A stretch of DNA of 64,000 bases from Rhodococcus sp. RD6.2 (GTDB taxonomy: Bacteria; Actinomycetota; Actinomycetes; Mycobacteriales; Mycobacteriaceae). The position numbers were made by a program, and so were the translations under genes. Location: NCBI RefSeq assembly GCF_001040705.1, contig NZ_CVQP01000009.1:375698-439697 (forward strand), written 5' to 3'. Shown piece after piece: positions 25,998 through 35,363 of this stretch; position 1 is the first letter of the stretch, and each line of letters starts with the position of its first letter. The notes beneath the pieces were generated by a model. It searched no databases. It was given only the letters and a program-made list of their open reading frames with translations, and was not told the DNA's origin.

Positions 25998-27641
25998 TTG
26001 AGCGTCGCCGGGCTGCTGCTCGTCTTCGTCGCGGCGATCGTCGTTGCCGGATTCGCGAAGCGGCTCGGCTTCCAGGTTCCGCTCGTGCTCGTCACCGTCG
26101 GCGCCGCGGCGTCGTTCGTGCCCGGTGTGCCGACGCCGGCGATCCCTCCCGACATTCTTCTCGGTGTCGTGCTGCCGCCGCTGCTGTACTCGGCCGCACT
26201 CGACTACTCGTTCAACACTTTTCAGCGGAACATCCGGTCGATCCTGCGGCTCGGAATCGGCATGGTCATCGTCACCGCGGTCGCGGTCGGGGTGTTCGCG
26301 AACTGGCTGGTTCCGGAGCTCACCCTCGGTGCGGCCCTGGTGCTCGGGGCGGTGGTGGCTCCGCCGGACGCGGTGGCCGCCGTGTCCGTCGGCCGCAGAC
26401 TCGGACTGCCCGAGCGGATGATGGCGATCCTCAAGGGGGAGAGCCTCGTCAACGACGCGGCAGCGTTGACACTGTTCACCCTCGCCGCCGCCGCGGTGAC
26501 GGGAGAACGCATCTCGATCGACTCCCCGATCCTGTACTTCGGCTACGAGATCGTCGGGGGTGTCGGCGTCGGACTCGTGCTCGCGCGGATCGTCCGCACC
26601 GTCCGGGCCCGGATCACCGACTCCGCACTGGAGACCGTGCTCGGCCTGATCCTGCCGTTCGTCGCGTACTTCGCGGCGGAGGAGATCCACGCGTCCGGTG
26701 TCCTCGCCGTCGTCACCGCCGGTTTCGTGTTGGGCCGCAACGCGGGTGACGAATCGGTGAGCACCCGCATCCAGGAACGGTCCGTGTGGCCGACGATCGA
26801 CCTGGTGCTCGAGACGTTCGTGTTCGCCTACATCGGGTTGCAGTTCAAGTCGGTCATCGACACCGTCCGCGACGACGGGCTCCCGGTGCATCACGTCTTC
26901 GGCTACGGCTTCGCCGTGCTCGCGCTGGTGATCGTCATCCGGCCGGCGTGGATCTTCCTCAACGTGGGCAGACGCCGCGCGATGCCCCGACTGGCCGCCA
27001 GGCGGGGAACGTCGCGCGCGGAGGAGGAGTTGACGTGGCGGCAGAACCTGGTGATCTCCTGGGCGGGGATGCGAGGGGTCGTGACGCTGGCGGCGGCCGC
27101 CGGTGTGCCGTTGGCGACGGTGTCGGGTGACCCGTTCCCGGGGCGCGGGGTGATCCAGGCGGTCGCCTTCACCGTCGCGGTCGGGACCCTGCTCATCCAG
27201 GGTTCGACGCTGCCGATGCTGATCCGGGTCCTCGACGTCGCCGACCCGGACGAGGAACTGCGGAACTCGCAACAGATCGACCTCGCACGGCAGATCTCGA
27301 AGCAGGCTGCGGAGCGAGTGCTCGCCGACATGCTGCGGGATCCGCCTGCAGCACTGCGGGATCCGGAGGTGGGCGAACTGGTGGAGCGGGTCCGGCGCTC
27401 GACCCAGGCGCGTCTGGCCGCCGAGCACGCCGACGACCTCGGGGAACACGAGGCCAAGGTGCTGCGGCTCGGCGCCCAGTTCAACCGGCTCCGCAACGAC
27501 GTCCTCAAGGCGCAGCGGACGGCGCTGATCGAGGCCAGGGACGCAGGCGACCTCGACGACGAGGTGCTGCGGCGACTACTCGACGAACTCGACCTGGAGG
27601 AGGCCGCCGCCGAGGCCCGGGTACGACGACAGCGGTGGTGA
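25998..27641 (+). CDS. CPA1-family Na+/H+ antiporter
   Basis: 547 residues. About twelve membrane helices span residues 3-400, with the family signatures VLGAVVAPPDAVAAVSVGRRL, GESLVNDAAALTLF and MRGVVTLAAAAGVP, the second containing the ion-binding ND pair. A long charged cytoplasmic tail (about 415-547) is rich in arginine and glutamate and may be regulatory. Similar proteins (M. tuberculosis Rv2287) are annotated YjcE. TTG start 3 nt after the upstream stop implies translational coupling. Confidence 0.9.
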   Translation: MSVAGLLLVFVAAIVVAGFAKRLGFQVPLVLVTVGAAASFVPGVPTPAIPPDILLGVVLPPLLYSAALDYSFNTFQRNIRSILRLGIGMVIVTAVAVGVFANWLVPELTLGAALVLGAVVAPPDAVAAVSVGRRLGLPERMMAILKGESLVNDAAALTLFTLAAAAVTGERISIDSPILYFGYEIVGGVGVGLVLARIVRTVRARITDSALETVLGLILPFVAYFAAEEIHASGVLAVVTAGFVLGRNAGDESVSTRIQERSVWPTIDLVLETFVFAYIGLQFKSVIDTVRDDGLPVHHVFGYGFAVLALVIVIRPAWIFLNVGRRRAMPRLAARRGTSRAEEELTWRQNLVISWAGMRGVVTLAAAAGVPLATVSGDPFPGRGVIQAVAFTVAVGTLLIQGSTLPMLIRVLDVADPDEELRNSQQIDLARQISKQAAERVLADMLRDPPAALRDPEVGELVERVRRSTQARLAAEHADDLGEHEAKVLRLGAQFNRLRNDVLKAQRTALIEARDAGDLDDEVLRRLLDELDLEEAAAEARVRRQRW

Positions 27642-27703
27642 ACGCTCGCCTGCATTGCGCGCAGGCCGGGCATACGCTGTAAGCCGACCGACGGGAGGCC
27701 GGG

Positions 27704-28708
27704 ATGGATCTCATCGACACCCCCACAGGCGCGTCGCCGGGACGGGTGATGGTGCGCAGCGAGTTCGCCCCGTTGCGCATGGTCGTCGTCGCCCGGTCCC
27801 AGGTGCGGCTGCCCGACGAACTGCCGCCCGCCGAGGTCGCCTTCCTCACCCCCGAGGCGCGGGCGATGCTCGGCGGCATGCTGGGACGCGACCACGCCGA
27901 CGTCCACCCGGAGCGGCAGCGACGCTGGGAATCCGAACGTGAGCAGCTGTGCGCGGTGTTCGAGCGGCACGGTGTCGAGGTGGTGCGGACCTGGCCGCTG
28001 ACCGACGCGGAACGGGCCGCGGGCGGGCCGGACGGCTACGCGAACTTCTTCGTCCGAGACCCCTGGTTCGTCGTCGGCGATGTCGTGGTCGAGGGGACGC
28101 TGCGGCTGCCGTACCGGAGGCGGGAGGTGCTGGCCAGCCGTGACATCCTCGCCGAGCGCGCGCTCGGCGGGCGCTGCACCTACGTCGCACTGCCGCAGCC
28201 TGCGGTGCCGGACGGCGCCGGCGATGACGCGGGAGCGGGTCCGTTCCTCGAGGGCGGCGACGTGCTGGTGTACGGCGATCGGGTGTTCGTCGGCAATTCC
28301 GGGCTGGCCTCGAACGATCTGGGGATGCGCTGGCTGCGTCACCTGCTGGCGCCGCGCGGGTACACGGTGGAACCGGTACGGCTGGCCCCCAACTTCCTGC
28401 ACCTCGACTGTGCGCTCGGGCTGATCCGCGAGGGCCTGTTGGTGACCTGCCCGGACGCTCTCCCGGACGGGCTGCCTGCGGTGTTCGACGACTGGGACCG
28501 GATCGAGGTCACCGAGCAGGAGGGCATCGACCTCGCCACCAACGGGCTTCCCATCGGACCGGACGTCTACATCACGGACCCGGCGTTCGCCGCGGTCGGT
28601 GATCGTGTTGCCGCACACGGGGTCACGGTCGAGTACGTCGACTTCGCGATCACCCGCAGCTTCGGCGGATCGTTCCGGTGCACCACGCAGTCACTGTGGC
28701 GCGAGTGA
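27704..28708 (+). CDS. Amidinotransferase/dimethylargininase-fold enzyme
   Basis: 334 residues, predicted cytoplasmic. The guanidino-modifying fold is shown by YANFFVRDPWFVVGD, EGGDVLVYGDRVFVGNS, NFLHLDCALG and the C-terminal GGSFRCTTQSLW with the nucleophile Cys326. His in HLDCAL and the acidic residues complete the usual Cys-His-Glu/Asp triad. The GGSFRC ending is closer to glycine or inosamine-phosphate amidinotransferases than to simple arginine deiminases, but the substrate cannot be assigned. GGGAGG lies upstream of the ATG. A strong terminator follows. Confidence 0.8.
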   Translation: MDLIDTPTGASPGRVMVRSEFAPLRMVVVARSQVRLPDELPPAEVAFLTPEARAMLGGMLGRDHADVHPERQRRWESEREQLCAVFERHGVEVVRTWPLTDAERAAGGPDGYANFFVRDPWFVVGDVVVEGTLRLPYRRREVLASRDILAERALGGRCTYVALPQPAVPDGAGDDAGAGPFLEGGDVLVYGDRVFVGNSGLASNDLGMRWLRHLLAPRGYTVEPVRLAPNFLHLDCALGLIREGLLVTCPDALPDGLPAVFDDWDRIEVTEQEGIDLATNGLPIGPDVYITDPAFAAVGDRVAAHGVTVEYVDFAITRSFGGSFRCTTQSLWRE

Positions 28709-28710
28709 GC

Positions 28711-28753
28711 ACGGGCCGAGGGGACGGGCGCACTGCCCGTCCCCTCGGCCCGT
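28711..28753. terminator. Bidirectional terminator, 19-bp perfect stem
   Basis: Arms at 28711-28729 and 28735-28753 pair perfectly over 19 bp with a 5-nt loop (GCACT). It separates the convergent amidinotransferase and Clp genes. No U-tract. Confidence 0.8.
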
Positions 28754-28762
28754 CGTTCGCTC

Positions 28763-31198
28763 CTACGCGACCTGCAGGTCCAGCTCGTCCTCGGTGACGT
28801 CGACCGTCACCCGCGATCCCTCGACGATGAGGTCGTCGATGAGCATGTCCGCGATGCGGTCGTCGACCACCCGCTGGATGGACCGGCGCAGCGGCCGGGC
28901 CCCGAACTCGGGCTGGTGCCCGTGCTCGGCGATCCAGTCGACGGCGGCGTCGCTGAACGTGATCTCGATGCCCCTGTCCGCCAGCCGCTTACGGCTGTCG
29001 TCGAGCATCAGATCGGTGATCCGGTGCAGCTGCCCCGTGTCGAGCCTGCGGAAGACCACGATCTCGTCGATCCGGTTCAGGAACTCCGGCCGCATCGACT
29101 CGCGGAGCCGCGCCATCACCCGGTCCCGCAAGGGCTTCTCGGCCGAGGCCGCGTCACCGGTGACGAAGCCGAGCGCGCCGCCCTTGCTCGAGATCAGGTC
29201 GGAGCCCAGGTTGCTGGTCATGATCACGACCGTGTTCGTGAAGTCCACCGTGCGGCCGTGACCGTCGGTGAGCCTGCCGTCGTCGAGCACCTGCAGCAGC
29301 GTGTTGAACAGGTCCGGGTGCGCCTTCTCGATCTCGTCGAGCAGGATCACCGAGTACGGATTGCGCCGCACCCGTTCGGTCAGCTGGCCCGCCTCGTCGT
29401 ACCCGACGTACCCGGGAGGGGCGCCGAGCAGACGCGACACCGTGTGCCGTTCGCCGAACTCGCTCATGTCGAACCGGATCATCTTGTCCTCGTCGCCGAA
29501 CAGCGTCGCCGCCAGCGCCTTCGCCAGTTCCGTCTTGCCGACGCCGGTCGGGCCGAGGAACAGGAAGCTGCCTGCGGGCTTGTTCGGGTCGGCCATGCCG
29601 GTCCGGCTGCGCCGCACCGCCCGCGCGACCGCGCGCACGGCGTCGTCCTGGCCGACCACCCGCCGGTGCAGCTCGTCCTCCAGCAGCCGCAGGCGGTCCT
29701 TCTCCTCCTGCGTCATCTGGCTGGCCGGGATGCCGGTTGCCCGGGACACGACCTCGGCGATCAGTTCCGCGGTGACCTCGGGGGCGTCGACGGGGACGGC
29801 GTCCGGGACGCCGTCGATGCGCTTCTGGGCGGCGGTGATTCGATCGCGCAGCGCGGACGCCTTCTCGTAGTCCTCTGCCGCGACGGCCTCCTCCTTGTCC
29901 TTCTCCAGTTCGGCTAGCTGTGCCCGCAGCGCCTCGATGTCGACCTTCGGCGACCGCAGCGACAGCCGCGCGCCCGCCTGGTCGATCAGGTCGATCGCCT
30001 TGTCCGGCAGGAACCGGTCGCCGATGTAGCGGTGCGAGAGTTCGACGGCGGCGACGATCGCCTCGTCGGTGTACCGCACACCGTGGTGCTCCTCGTACCG
30101 CTCCCGCAGGCCCGTCAGAATGGTGACGGCGTCCTCGGTGCTGGGCTCGTCGACGATCACCGGCTGGAACCGGCGTTCGAGGGCCGGGTCCTTCTCGATG
30201 TGCTTGCGGTACTCGTCGAGTGTGGTCGCGCCGACGACGTGCAGGTCGCCGCGCGCCAGCTTCGGCTTGAGGATGTTGCCCGCGTCCATCGCGCCGTCCG
30301 CACCCGCGCCCGCTCCGGCGATGGTGTGGATCTCGTCGATGAACACGACCAACTCGTCCTTGTGGGCGGTGATCTCGTCGACCAGGGTCGTCAGCCGCTC
30401 CTCGAAGTCGCCGCGGTAGCGGGTGCCCGACACCATCGACGACATCTCCAGCTGGACGATGCGCTTGCCGAGCAGGCGGTCGGGGACGTCGCCGTCCACG
30501 ATGCGCTGGGCGAGACCCTCGACGATCGCGGTCTTGCCGACGCCCGCCTCACCGATGAGGACCGGGTTGTTCTTGGTGCGCCGCGACAGGATCTCGACGG
30601 TCTGCTCGATCTCGAGCGCACGCCCGATGACGGGGTCGATTCCGCCGTCACGGGCGCGGGCCGTCAGATCGACGCCGTACTTGTCGAGTGTCGGGGTGGC
30701 GCTGTCGGTGGCCTCGGGCGCGGGTGCGGCCGGGCCTTCCTGCACGGTGCGTTGCAGCGACTCGGGCGTGACGCCCTGCTCCGCGAGCAGACGCCCGACG
30801 GCGTGGTCGCCATCGGCGGCCAGGGCCAGGAACAGGTGCTCGGGGTCGATGTAGGTGGAGCCGAGGGCGCGCGCGAGCTGGTGTGCTTCGAGCAGCGCGG
30901 TCTTGAGGGCAGGGCTCAGTGCGGGCACGGCGAACGCGTTCGCGGACCGAGTGCCCTGCGGCAGGCGCGCCTCCGCGGCCTCGGCGACGGCGTCGGGCCG
31001 TGCGCCTGCGCGCTGCATCAGCGACCTGACCGGTTCCTGCTCGGCCATCACGCGCACGACGTGCAGGGCGTCGAGGTCGGAGTCGCCGCGACCCGCTGCG
31101 AAGCGGGCGGCCGCGCTCACGAGCTCCTGGGTGGATCGGCTCATGAGTCGGCTGATGTCGATGCGACCGGGGCCCTGCGGGCCGAAGTAAGCAGGCAT
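28763..31198 (-). CDS. Clp/Hsp100 ATPase, ClpC-like, HspR-regulated
   Basis: 811 residues. Two Clp repeats occur in the N-domain (about 17-150). The first AAA module has Walker A GEAGVGKT (216-223) and Walker B VVFIDE (284-289). A short UVR-like coiled coil follows (about 419-461). The second AAA module has GPTGVGKT (549-556). The tripeptide LGF (676-678) in the ClpP-binding loop region suggests it can work with ClpP. The N-terminus ([17 protein letters not shown]) is the actinobacterial subtype, distinct from canonical ClpC and ClpB. ATG 31198 is chosen because AGGAGG (31206-31211) is 7 nt upstream. It is preceded by a HAIR operator. Confidence 0.85.
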   Translation of the reverse strand: MPAYFGPQGPGRIDISRLMSRSTQELVSAAARFAAGRGDSDLDALHVVRVMAEQEPVRSLMQRAGARPDAVAEAAEARLPQGTRSANAFAVPALSPALKTALLEAHQLARALGSTYIDPEHLFLALAADGDHAVGRLLAEQGVTPESLQRTVQEGPAAPAPEATDSATPTLDKYGVDLTARARDGGIDPVIGRALEIEQTVEILSRRTKNNPVLIGEAGVGKTAIVEGLAQRIVDGDVPDRLLGKRIVQLEMSSMVSGTRYRGDFEERLTTLVDEITAHKDELVVFIDEIHTIAGAGAGADGAMDAGNILKPKLARGDLHVVGATTLDEYRKHIEKDPALERRFQPVIVDEPSTEDAVTILTGLRERYEEHHGVRYTDEAIVAAVELSHRYIGDRFLPDKAIDLIDQAGARLSLRSPKVDIEALRAQLAELEKDKEEAVAAEDYEKASALRDRITAAQKRIDGVPDAVPVDAPEVTAELIAEVVSRATGIPASQMTQEEKDRLRLLEDELHRRVVGQDDAVRAVARAVRRSRTGMADPNKPAGSFLFLGPTGVGKTELAKALAATLFGDEDKMIRFDMSEFGERHTVSRLLGAPPGYVGYDEAGQLTERVRRNPYSVILLDEIEKAHPDLFNTLLQVLDDGRLTDGHGRTVDFTNTVVIMTSNLGSDLISSKGGALGFVTGDAASAEKPLRDRVMARLRESMRPEFLNRIDEIVVFRRLDTGQLHRITDLMLDDSRKRLADRGIEITFSDAAVDWIAEHGHQPEFGARPLRRSIQRVVDDRIADMLIDDLIVEGSRVTVDVTEDELDLQVA

Positions 31199-31214
31199 TG
31201 ACAAGCCTCCTGAA

Positions 31215-31235
31215 GTTGAGTGGTTCTGACTCAAC
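31215..31235 (-). promoter_or_regulatory. HAIR operator (HspR-associated inverted repeat)
   Basis: GTTGAGT at 31215-31221 and ACTCAAC at 31229-31235 form a perfect 7-bp inverted repeat with a 7-nt spacer. The published HspR site is CTTGAGT-N7-ACTCAAG, so only the outermost base pair differs. It lies 16 bp upstream of the Clp ATG, between the possible -10 TACGTT (31237-31242) and the ribosome-binding site, where a repressor would block transcription. Confidence 0.75.
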
Positions 31236-31474
31236 TAACGTATCCTCATTGCAATCAATTCCCGCGGGGTGAGATCGCGCTGTGATCTCCAGCACCATCC
31301 AGGGCGCGCTCCAATGAGAACCGGTCAGTTGTGCACCGTGTCGAGGAACCCTCGTTCACCCGGGCAAACGAGTTCCGACTCTGTGGTGGCGGCATTCATC
31401 CGAGACGTGCTCTTGGCGGCGAGCCCGCGCCGATGTGAGGTAGTGCTTGCACTGCGGGGCAAGGTCACGGTATC

Positions 31475-31480
31475 TACGAT
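31475..31480 (+). promoter_or_regulatory. Leaderless-type -10 box (TACGAT) of the CPBP gene
   Basis: TACGAT ends 6 nt before ATG 31487 with no Shine-Dalgarno. The rest of the 31236-31446 interval holds nothing else I can identify. Confidence 0.45.
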
Positions 31481-31486
31481 CAGCCA

Positions 31487-32317
31487 ATGGCGCACGAAGG
31501 TGTTGAAACAGGCGGCTGGCGACGCCCGAGCCTGTGGATGGCAATCGGACTGATCGCGGCCTACCTGGTGTTCTACCTGTTGGTGGGGTGGGTGATCACG
31601 ACGATCTTCGCCAGCGAGATCGACACGGACAACGTCATCGGGTCCGCGCCCAGCATCCTGTTCGCGATGGCCTTGCCGATCGCGGTCGGCGGCATCGCAC
31701 TGTTGATCGTGGCTGCCCGGCTGGGCATGCTCGGGAAGATCTTCGGACCACAGTCCATTCGTGGACGCGGCTGGATGTGGATCGGCCCGGTGCTGGTTCT
31801 GGCCGCGATCATCGCGCATCTGACCGGGACCGACTGGAATTCGTGGACCGGCGGGCAGATCGCGGCAATGTTCGTGTTGGGCGCCTGCGTCGGCCTGACC
31901 GAGGAACTGGCCACCCGAGGACTGGTGGTCCAGATCCTGAGGGACGCCCGCCACAGCGAGAAGTTCGTCGCGGCGATCTCCTCGTTGATGTTCGCGCTGA
32001 TGCACACCGTGAACCTGTTCTCCGGGATGGAACTGTCCACCGTCGGCGCCACTGTCATCTACACCTTCGCCTTCGGTATGTGCATGTACCTCACGATGCG
32101 AGTCACCGGCACCATCTGGGCTGCGATCGTTCTCCACGCCCTCACCGATCCGACGACGTTCCTGTCCTCGGGTGGGGTCGACACCACCGTCGGCACCTCC
32201 AACAGCGGTAGTGTGATCGCGGCACTGGCCACGATCCTGCTTATTGTGTTCGGTTTCGTTGCAGTGTTCTTCGTCCGAGGCAAGGTTCAATCAACCCAGT
32301 ACTCGCCCGCTGCCTGA
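31487..32317 (+). CDS. CPBP-family intramembrane metalloprotease (CAAX-like)
   Basis: 276 residues with about seven or eight membrane helices. The catalytic EExxxR motif is present as EELATRG (Glu139, Glu140, Arg144), with further histidines in FALMHTVNLF and VLHALTDPTTF. Family members process prenylated proteins or confer bacteriocin immunity; the role here is unknown. It lies between the divergent HspR-controlled Clp gene and the LytTR operon, with 180 nt to the next gene. TANNNT spacing supports the ATG. Confidence 0.85.
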   Translation: MAHEGVETGGWRRPSLWMAIGLIAAYLVFYLLVGWVITTIFASEIDTDNVIGSAPSILFAMALPIAVGGIALLIVAARLGMLGKIFGPQSIRGRGWMWIGPVLVLAAIIAHLTGTDWNSWTGGQIAAMFVLGACVGLTEELATRGLVVQILRDARHSEKFVAAISSLMFALMHTVNLFSGMELSTVGATVIYTFAFGMCMYLTMRVTGTIWAAIVLHALTDPTTFLSSGGVDTTVGTSNSGSVIAALATILLIVFGFVAVFFVRGKVQSTQYSPAA

Positions 32318-32485
32318 CCTTCCGGCCTACTGCGTCCCGCGGCGGCCACCGTGCGGGCCACGGCCTTGCCAGTACTTCCTTGAAGTCTGCGTGCATTGCC
32401 CTCGCCATATATCTTCCGCCACCTGCCGTTCCCGACATGTCCGCCCGACGGACTCCGGGTTCCACTCACCCGAGTGGGGGTGTCG

Positions 32486-32491
32486 TAGCGT
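32486..32491 (+). promoter_or_regulatory. Leaderless-type -10 box (TAGCGT) of the YjbR gene
   Basis: TAGCGT ends 6 nt before ATG 32498 with no Shine-Dalgarno. A small hairpin, CCACTC-ACCC-GAGTGG (32462-32477), lies just upstream. Confidence 0.45.
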
Positions 32492-32497
32492 TGCCTC

Positions 32498-32899
32498 ATG
32501 ACCCCGCCGCGCTCGCTCGACCGGCTTCGCGACCTGTGTCTCGCCCTGCCCGAGGCGACCGAGCGGGTCAGCCACGGTGAGCCGTCCTGGTTCGTCCGCA
32601 AGGCCCCGCAGTTCGTCAGCTACGCCGACCGCCACCACGACGACCGTGTCTCGTTCTGGGCCGCCGCGCCGGCCGGTGCACAACAGGACTGGGTGGCGCG
32701 GGACCCGGAACGCTTCTTCGTCCCGCCGTACGTCGGGGGCCGCGGCTGGATCGGCGTCCGACTCGATGTAGGACCGAACGGTGAACCGAGCGAACAGGAT
32801 TGGCGCGACATCGAGGACATCGTCGAGGACGCGTACCGGGCCGTCGCACCCGCCACGCTGATCGCCCGGCTCGACTCGGACCGGCCCACGTCGCCATGA
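32498..32899 (+). CDS. MmcQ/YjbR family protein
   Basis: 133 residues. LPEATERVSHGEPSWFVR, the conserved GRGWIGVRLD strand and DWRDIEDIVEDAYRAVAP match the YjbR-like (CyaY-like fold) DNA-binding protein family. No catalytic motif; function is unclear. Its stop overlaps the histidine-kinase ATG (ATGA), so it heads an operon with the LytS/LytTR system, although such proteins are not known two-component parts. Confidence 0.8.
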   Translation: MTPPRSLDRLRDLCLALPEATERVSHGEPSWFVRKAPQFVSYADRHHDDRVSFWAAAPAGAQQDWVARDPERFFVPPYVGGRGWIGVRLDVGPNGEPSEQDWRDIEDIVEDAYRAVAPATLIARLDSDRPTSP

Positions 32900-34089
32900 G
32901 CGGCACTGCGCTCGTCATAGTCGGCCTGATCGTCGCGGTGGTCGTGCTCGGCGCGCTCGTGCTGCGCTCGCGGACCCGTCGCACACTCACGACCCCGGAG
33001 GAACGCGCAGTCCACGCGACATTGCACACCGCATCGCTCGCCGCCCGGTCGTTGCGCCGCGGACTCGACGCCGCGTCCGCCGCGGAGGCCGCGCCCCATC
33101 TGGGGCTGCTCACCTCCGCCGACGCGCTTGCCCTCGCCGACGACGCCGGCGAGATCCTGGCGTGGCACGGTCCGCACGACGGCCTCGCCCCGCTGTTCGC
33201 GAGCGCCGCCGAGGTCGCCGCCGACACGGGCAGGCGGGAACTGATCGTCGACCCCGTGCCGGGTGTCCGGGCCCTCGTCGTCCAGCCGCTCGTCGTCGAG
33301 GACGCCGGGGTGGTCGGGGTGATGGGGGTGGTGACCGCCGCCCAGCCGGGACCGGGCATCCTCGGCGCCATCACCGAGGTCGCGCGCTATGCGTCCAGCC
33401 AGATCGAACTGGCCGAACTCGACGCGTCCCGTGCCCGCCTCGACCGCGCGGAGGTCCGCGCGCTGCGCGCCCAGATCAGCCCGCACTTCATCTACAACGC
33501 GCTCAACACCGTGGCGTCGTTCGTGCGCACCGACCCGGCCCGCGCCCGGGAACTGATCCTCGAGTTCGCGGACTTCACCCGCTACTCGTTCCGGTCGGCG
33601 GGCGAGTACACCGTCCTGTCCGACGAACTGCGCAACATCGACCGCTACCTCACACTCGAACGCGCCCGCTTCGGCAGTGCTCTCGAGGTGCGACTGCAGG
33701 TGGCACCCGAGGTGCTCGGCGTCGTGCTGCCGTTCCTGGCGCTGCAGCCCCTCGTGGAGAACGCGGTCCGGCACGGCCTGGCGGGGCAGTCGAAGGGGAC
33801 CGTCACCATCGTCGCCGCCGACGAGGGCGCGGACTGCGTCATCAGCGTCGAGGACGACGGCGTCGGCATGGACCCCGAGCTGCTGCGATCCGGTTCGCTC
33901 GACGCCGTCGCGGAAGGGTCGGGCGGCCCGAGCGCGAAGGAGTCCGCGCACGTCGGGCTCGCGAACGTCGACGACCGGTTGCGGGCTGCGTTCGGCGACG
34001 ACTACGGCCTCGTCGTCGAGACGGCTCCCGGTGCCGGAACCCGGGTGAGCATGCGGGTGCCGAAGTTCCGTCCCGGTATCCGGGTCTGA
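32896..34089 (+). CDS. LytS/BtsS-type sensor histidine kinase
   Basis: 397 residues. A single N-terminal membrane helix (about 5-26) is followed by a GAF-like input domain (about 60-185), then the His_kinase motif ISPHFIYNALNTVASFVR with phospho-acceptor His197, and a HATPase_c domain (LQPLVENAVRHGL, VEDDGVGM, VGLANVDDRL). The usual five- or six-helix 5TM-LYT sensor is absent. The ATG overlaps the YjbR stop. With the LytTR regulator downstream it likely senses a carbon-source or related signal, because symporter genes follow. Confidence 0.88.
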   Translation: MSGTALVIVGLIVAVVVLGALVLRSRTRRTLTTPEERAVHATLHTASLAARSLRRGLDAASAAEAAPHLGLLTSADALALADDAGEILAWHGPHDGLAPLFASAAEVAADTGRRELIVDPVPGVRALVVQPLVVEDAGVVGVMGVVTAAQPGPGILGAITEVARYASSQIELAELDASRARLDRAEVRALRAQISPHFIYNALNTVASFVRTDPARARELILEFADFTRYSFRSAGEYTVLSDELRNIDRYLTLERARFGSALEVRLQVAPEVLGVVLPFLALQPLVENAVRHGLAGQSKGTVTIVAADEGADCVISVEDDGVGMDPELLRSGSLDAVAEGSGGPSAKESAHVGLANVDDRLRAAFGDDYGLVVETAPGAGTRVSMRVPKFRPGIRV

Positions 34090-34132
34090 CCGCGGATCGT
34101 CGCGGGGACGCCCGTGGCACGATGACAGTGTT

Positions 34133-34966
34133 GTGACGCAGATTCCCGATGGCGCCCAGAGCGCCCCGCTGACCGTGCTGGCCGTCGACGACGAGCGTCC
34201 GGCGCTCGACGAACTGGCCTACCTCCTGCGTGCCCAGGGCGACGTCGGCGAGATCCTCACCGCCGGCGACGCCACCACGGCGCTGCGGGTGATCAAGGGC
34301 CGACTCGGCAGCGCCGGGGAGCCGCCGATCGACGCCGTGTTCCTCGACATCAACATGCCGGGTCTCGACGGACTCGAACTCGCGGGTGTCCTCGCGGCGT
34401 TCGCGGTCCCGCCCGCGGTGGTCTTCGTGACCGCGCACGACGACCGGGCAGTCGACGCCTTCGACCTCGGCGCCGTCGACTACCTGCTCAAACCCCTGCG
34501 TGAGGAGCGGCTCGCCGAATCGGTGCGGCGGATCCGCGCCGCGGTGCGGGCCGACCGCGTCACCGACGCCGCGCAGCCCGAATCGGATGCGGCGTCCTCC
34601 GACGAGGTGATCCCCGTGGAGCTCGGCGGCGTCACCACGCTCGTCCACCGGTCCGACATTGCCTGGGTCGAAGCCGACGGCGACTACGCCAGGCTGCACA
34701 CCGCCACCGGATCGCATCTGGTGCGTATCCCGATCTCCGTGCTCGAATCCCGCTGGCAGTCGGCGGGGTTCCTCCGGGTACACCGCTCATACCTGGTGGC
34801 GCTGCCCCTCGTGACCGGTATCCGCAGCGTCGGGACGGGCACCGTCGTGTGCCTGCGCGTCGGTGACCAGGCGCCGGTCACCGAACTTCCCGTCAGCCGC
34901 AGGCACACCCGCGAGCTGAAGGACCGGCTCGTGCGGGCGCCGAGGCAGACCTGGACGTCGCGGTGA
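34133..34966 (+). CDS. LytTR-family response regulator
   Basis: 277 residues. Receiver domain (about 13-125) with acidic DDE, phospho-acceptor Asp72 (FLDINMPGLDG) and the conserved Lys in YLLKPL. The C-terminal LytTR DNA-binding domain (about 165-268) has IAWVEADGDYARLHTATG and FLRVHRSYLVAL. It pairs with the kinase just upstream. LytTR systems such as BtsSR/YpdAB respond to pyruvate in enterobacteria; here the gene is followed by acetate-type symporter genes. GTG start lacks a clear ribosome-binding site. Confidence 0.9.
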   Translation: MTQIPDGAQSAPLTVLAVDDERPALDELAYLLRAQGDVGEILTAGDATTALRVIKGRLGSAGEPPIDAVFLDINMPGLDGLELAGVLAAFAVPPAVVFVTAHDDRAVDAFDLGAVDYLLKPLREERLAESVRRIRAAVRADRVTDAAQPESDAASSDEVIPVELGGVTTLVHRSDIAWVEADGDYARLHTATGSHLVRIPISVLESRWQSAGFLRVHRSYLVALPLVTGIRSVGTGTVVCLRVGDQAPVTELPVSRRHTRELKDRLVRAPRQTWTSR

Positions 34967-35340
34967 CCGGCCCTCGCTCCGGGCCGTCCCGGCAGCGGGA
35001 ACGCGTCGTGCTGGCACACCGTCGCGGTGCCCGAACCGTCCGGACCCGGGTCGAGGTCCAGGAACAGACGCAGGTCGGCGAGGCCATGGTCCGTGCGCTC
35101 GTGCGGGCACAACTCGGCCTCGCGTTGCGCGTCGCTGCCGCGGTCGTGCTGACGGCATTCGCGGTCCCGTTGCTGTTCATAGCCTTCCCCGCGCTCGGCG
35201 ACGCCACGGTGTTGGGTGTGCGGCTGTCGTGGCTGGTGCTCGGTGTTGCGGCGTACCCGGCCCTGTACCTCGCGGGCCGGATCTACATCCGCCTCGCCAA
35301 ACGCACCGAGCAGGAATTCGTCGACCTCACCGACGACTGA
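34963..35340 (+). CDS. Small two-helix membrane protein, symporter-associated
   Basis: 125 residues. A basic N-terminus (SRQRERVVLAHRRGARTVRT) precedes two membrane helices (about 52-72 and 80-100) and an acidic tail, RTEQEFVDLTDD. The layout mirrors that of DUF485 partner proteins of acetate permeases, and it lies directly before a symporter gene, as DUF485 does before the second. GTG start overlaps the response-regulator stop by 4 nt. A DUF485-like accessory role is inferred. Confidence 0.65.
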   Translation: MTGPRSGPSRQRERVVLAHRRGARTVRTRVEVQEQTQVGEAMVRALVRAQLGLALRVAAAVVLTAFAVPLLFIAFPALGDATVLGVRLSWLVLGVAAYPALYLAGRIYIRLAKRTEQEFVDLTDD

Positions 35341-35363
35341 CACACGAAGGCGGGTGCGGCGCA

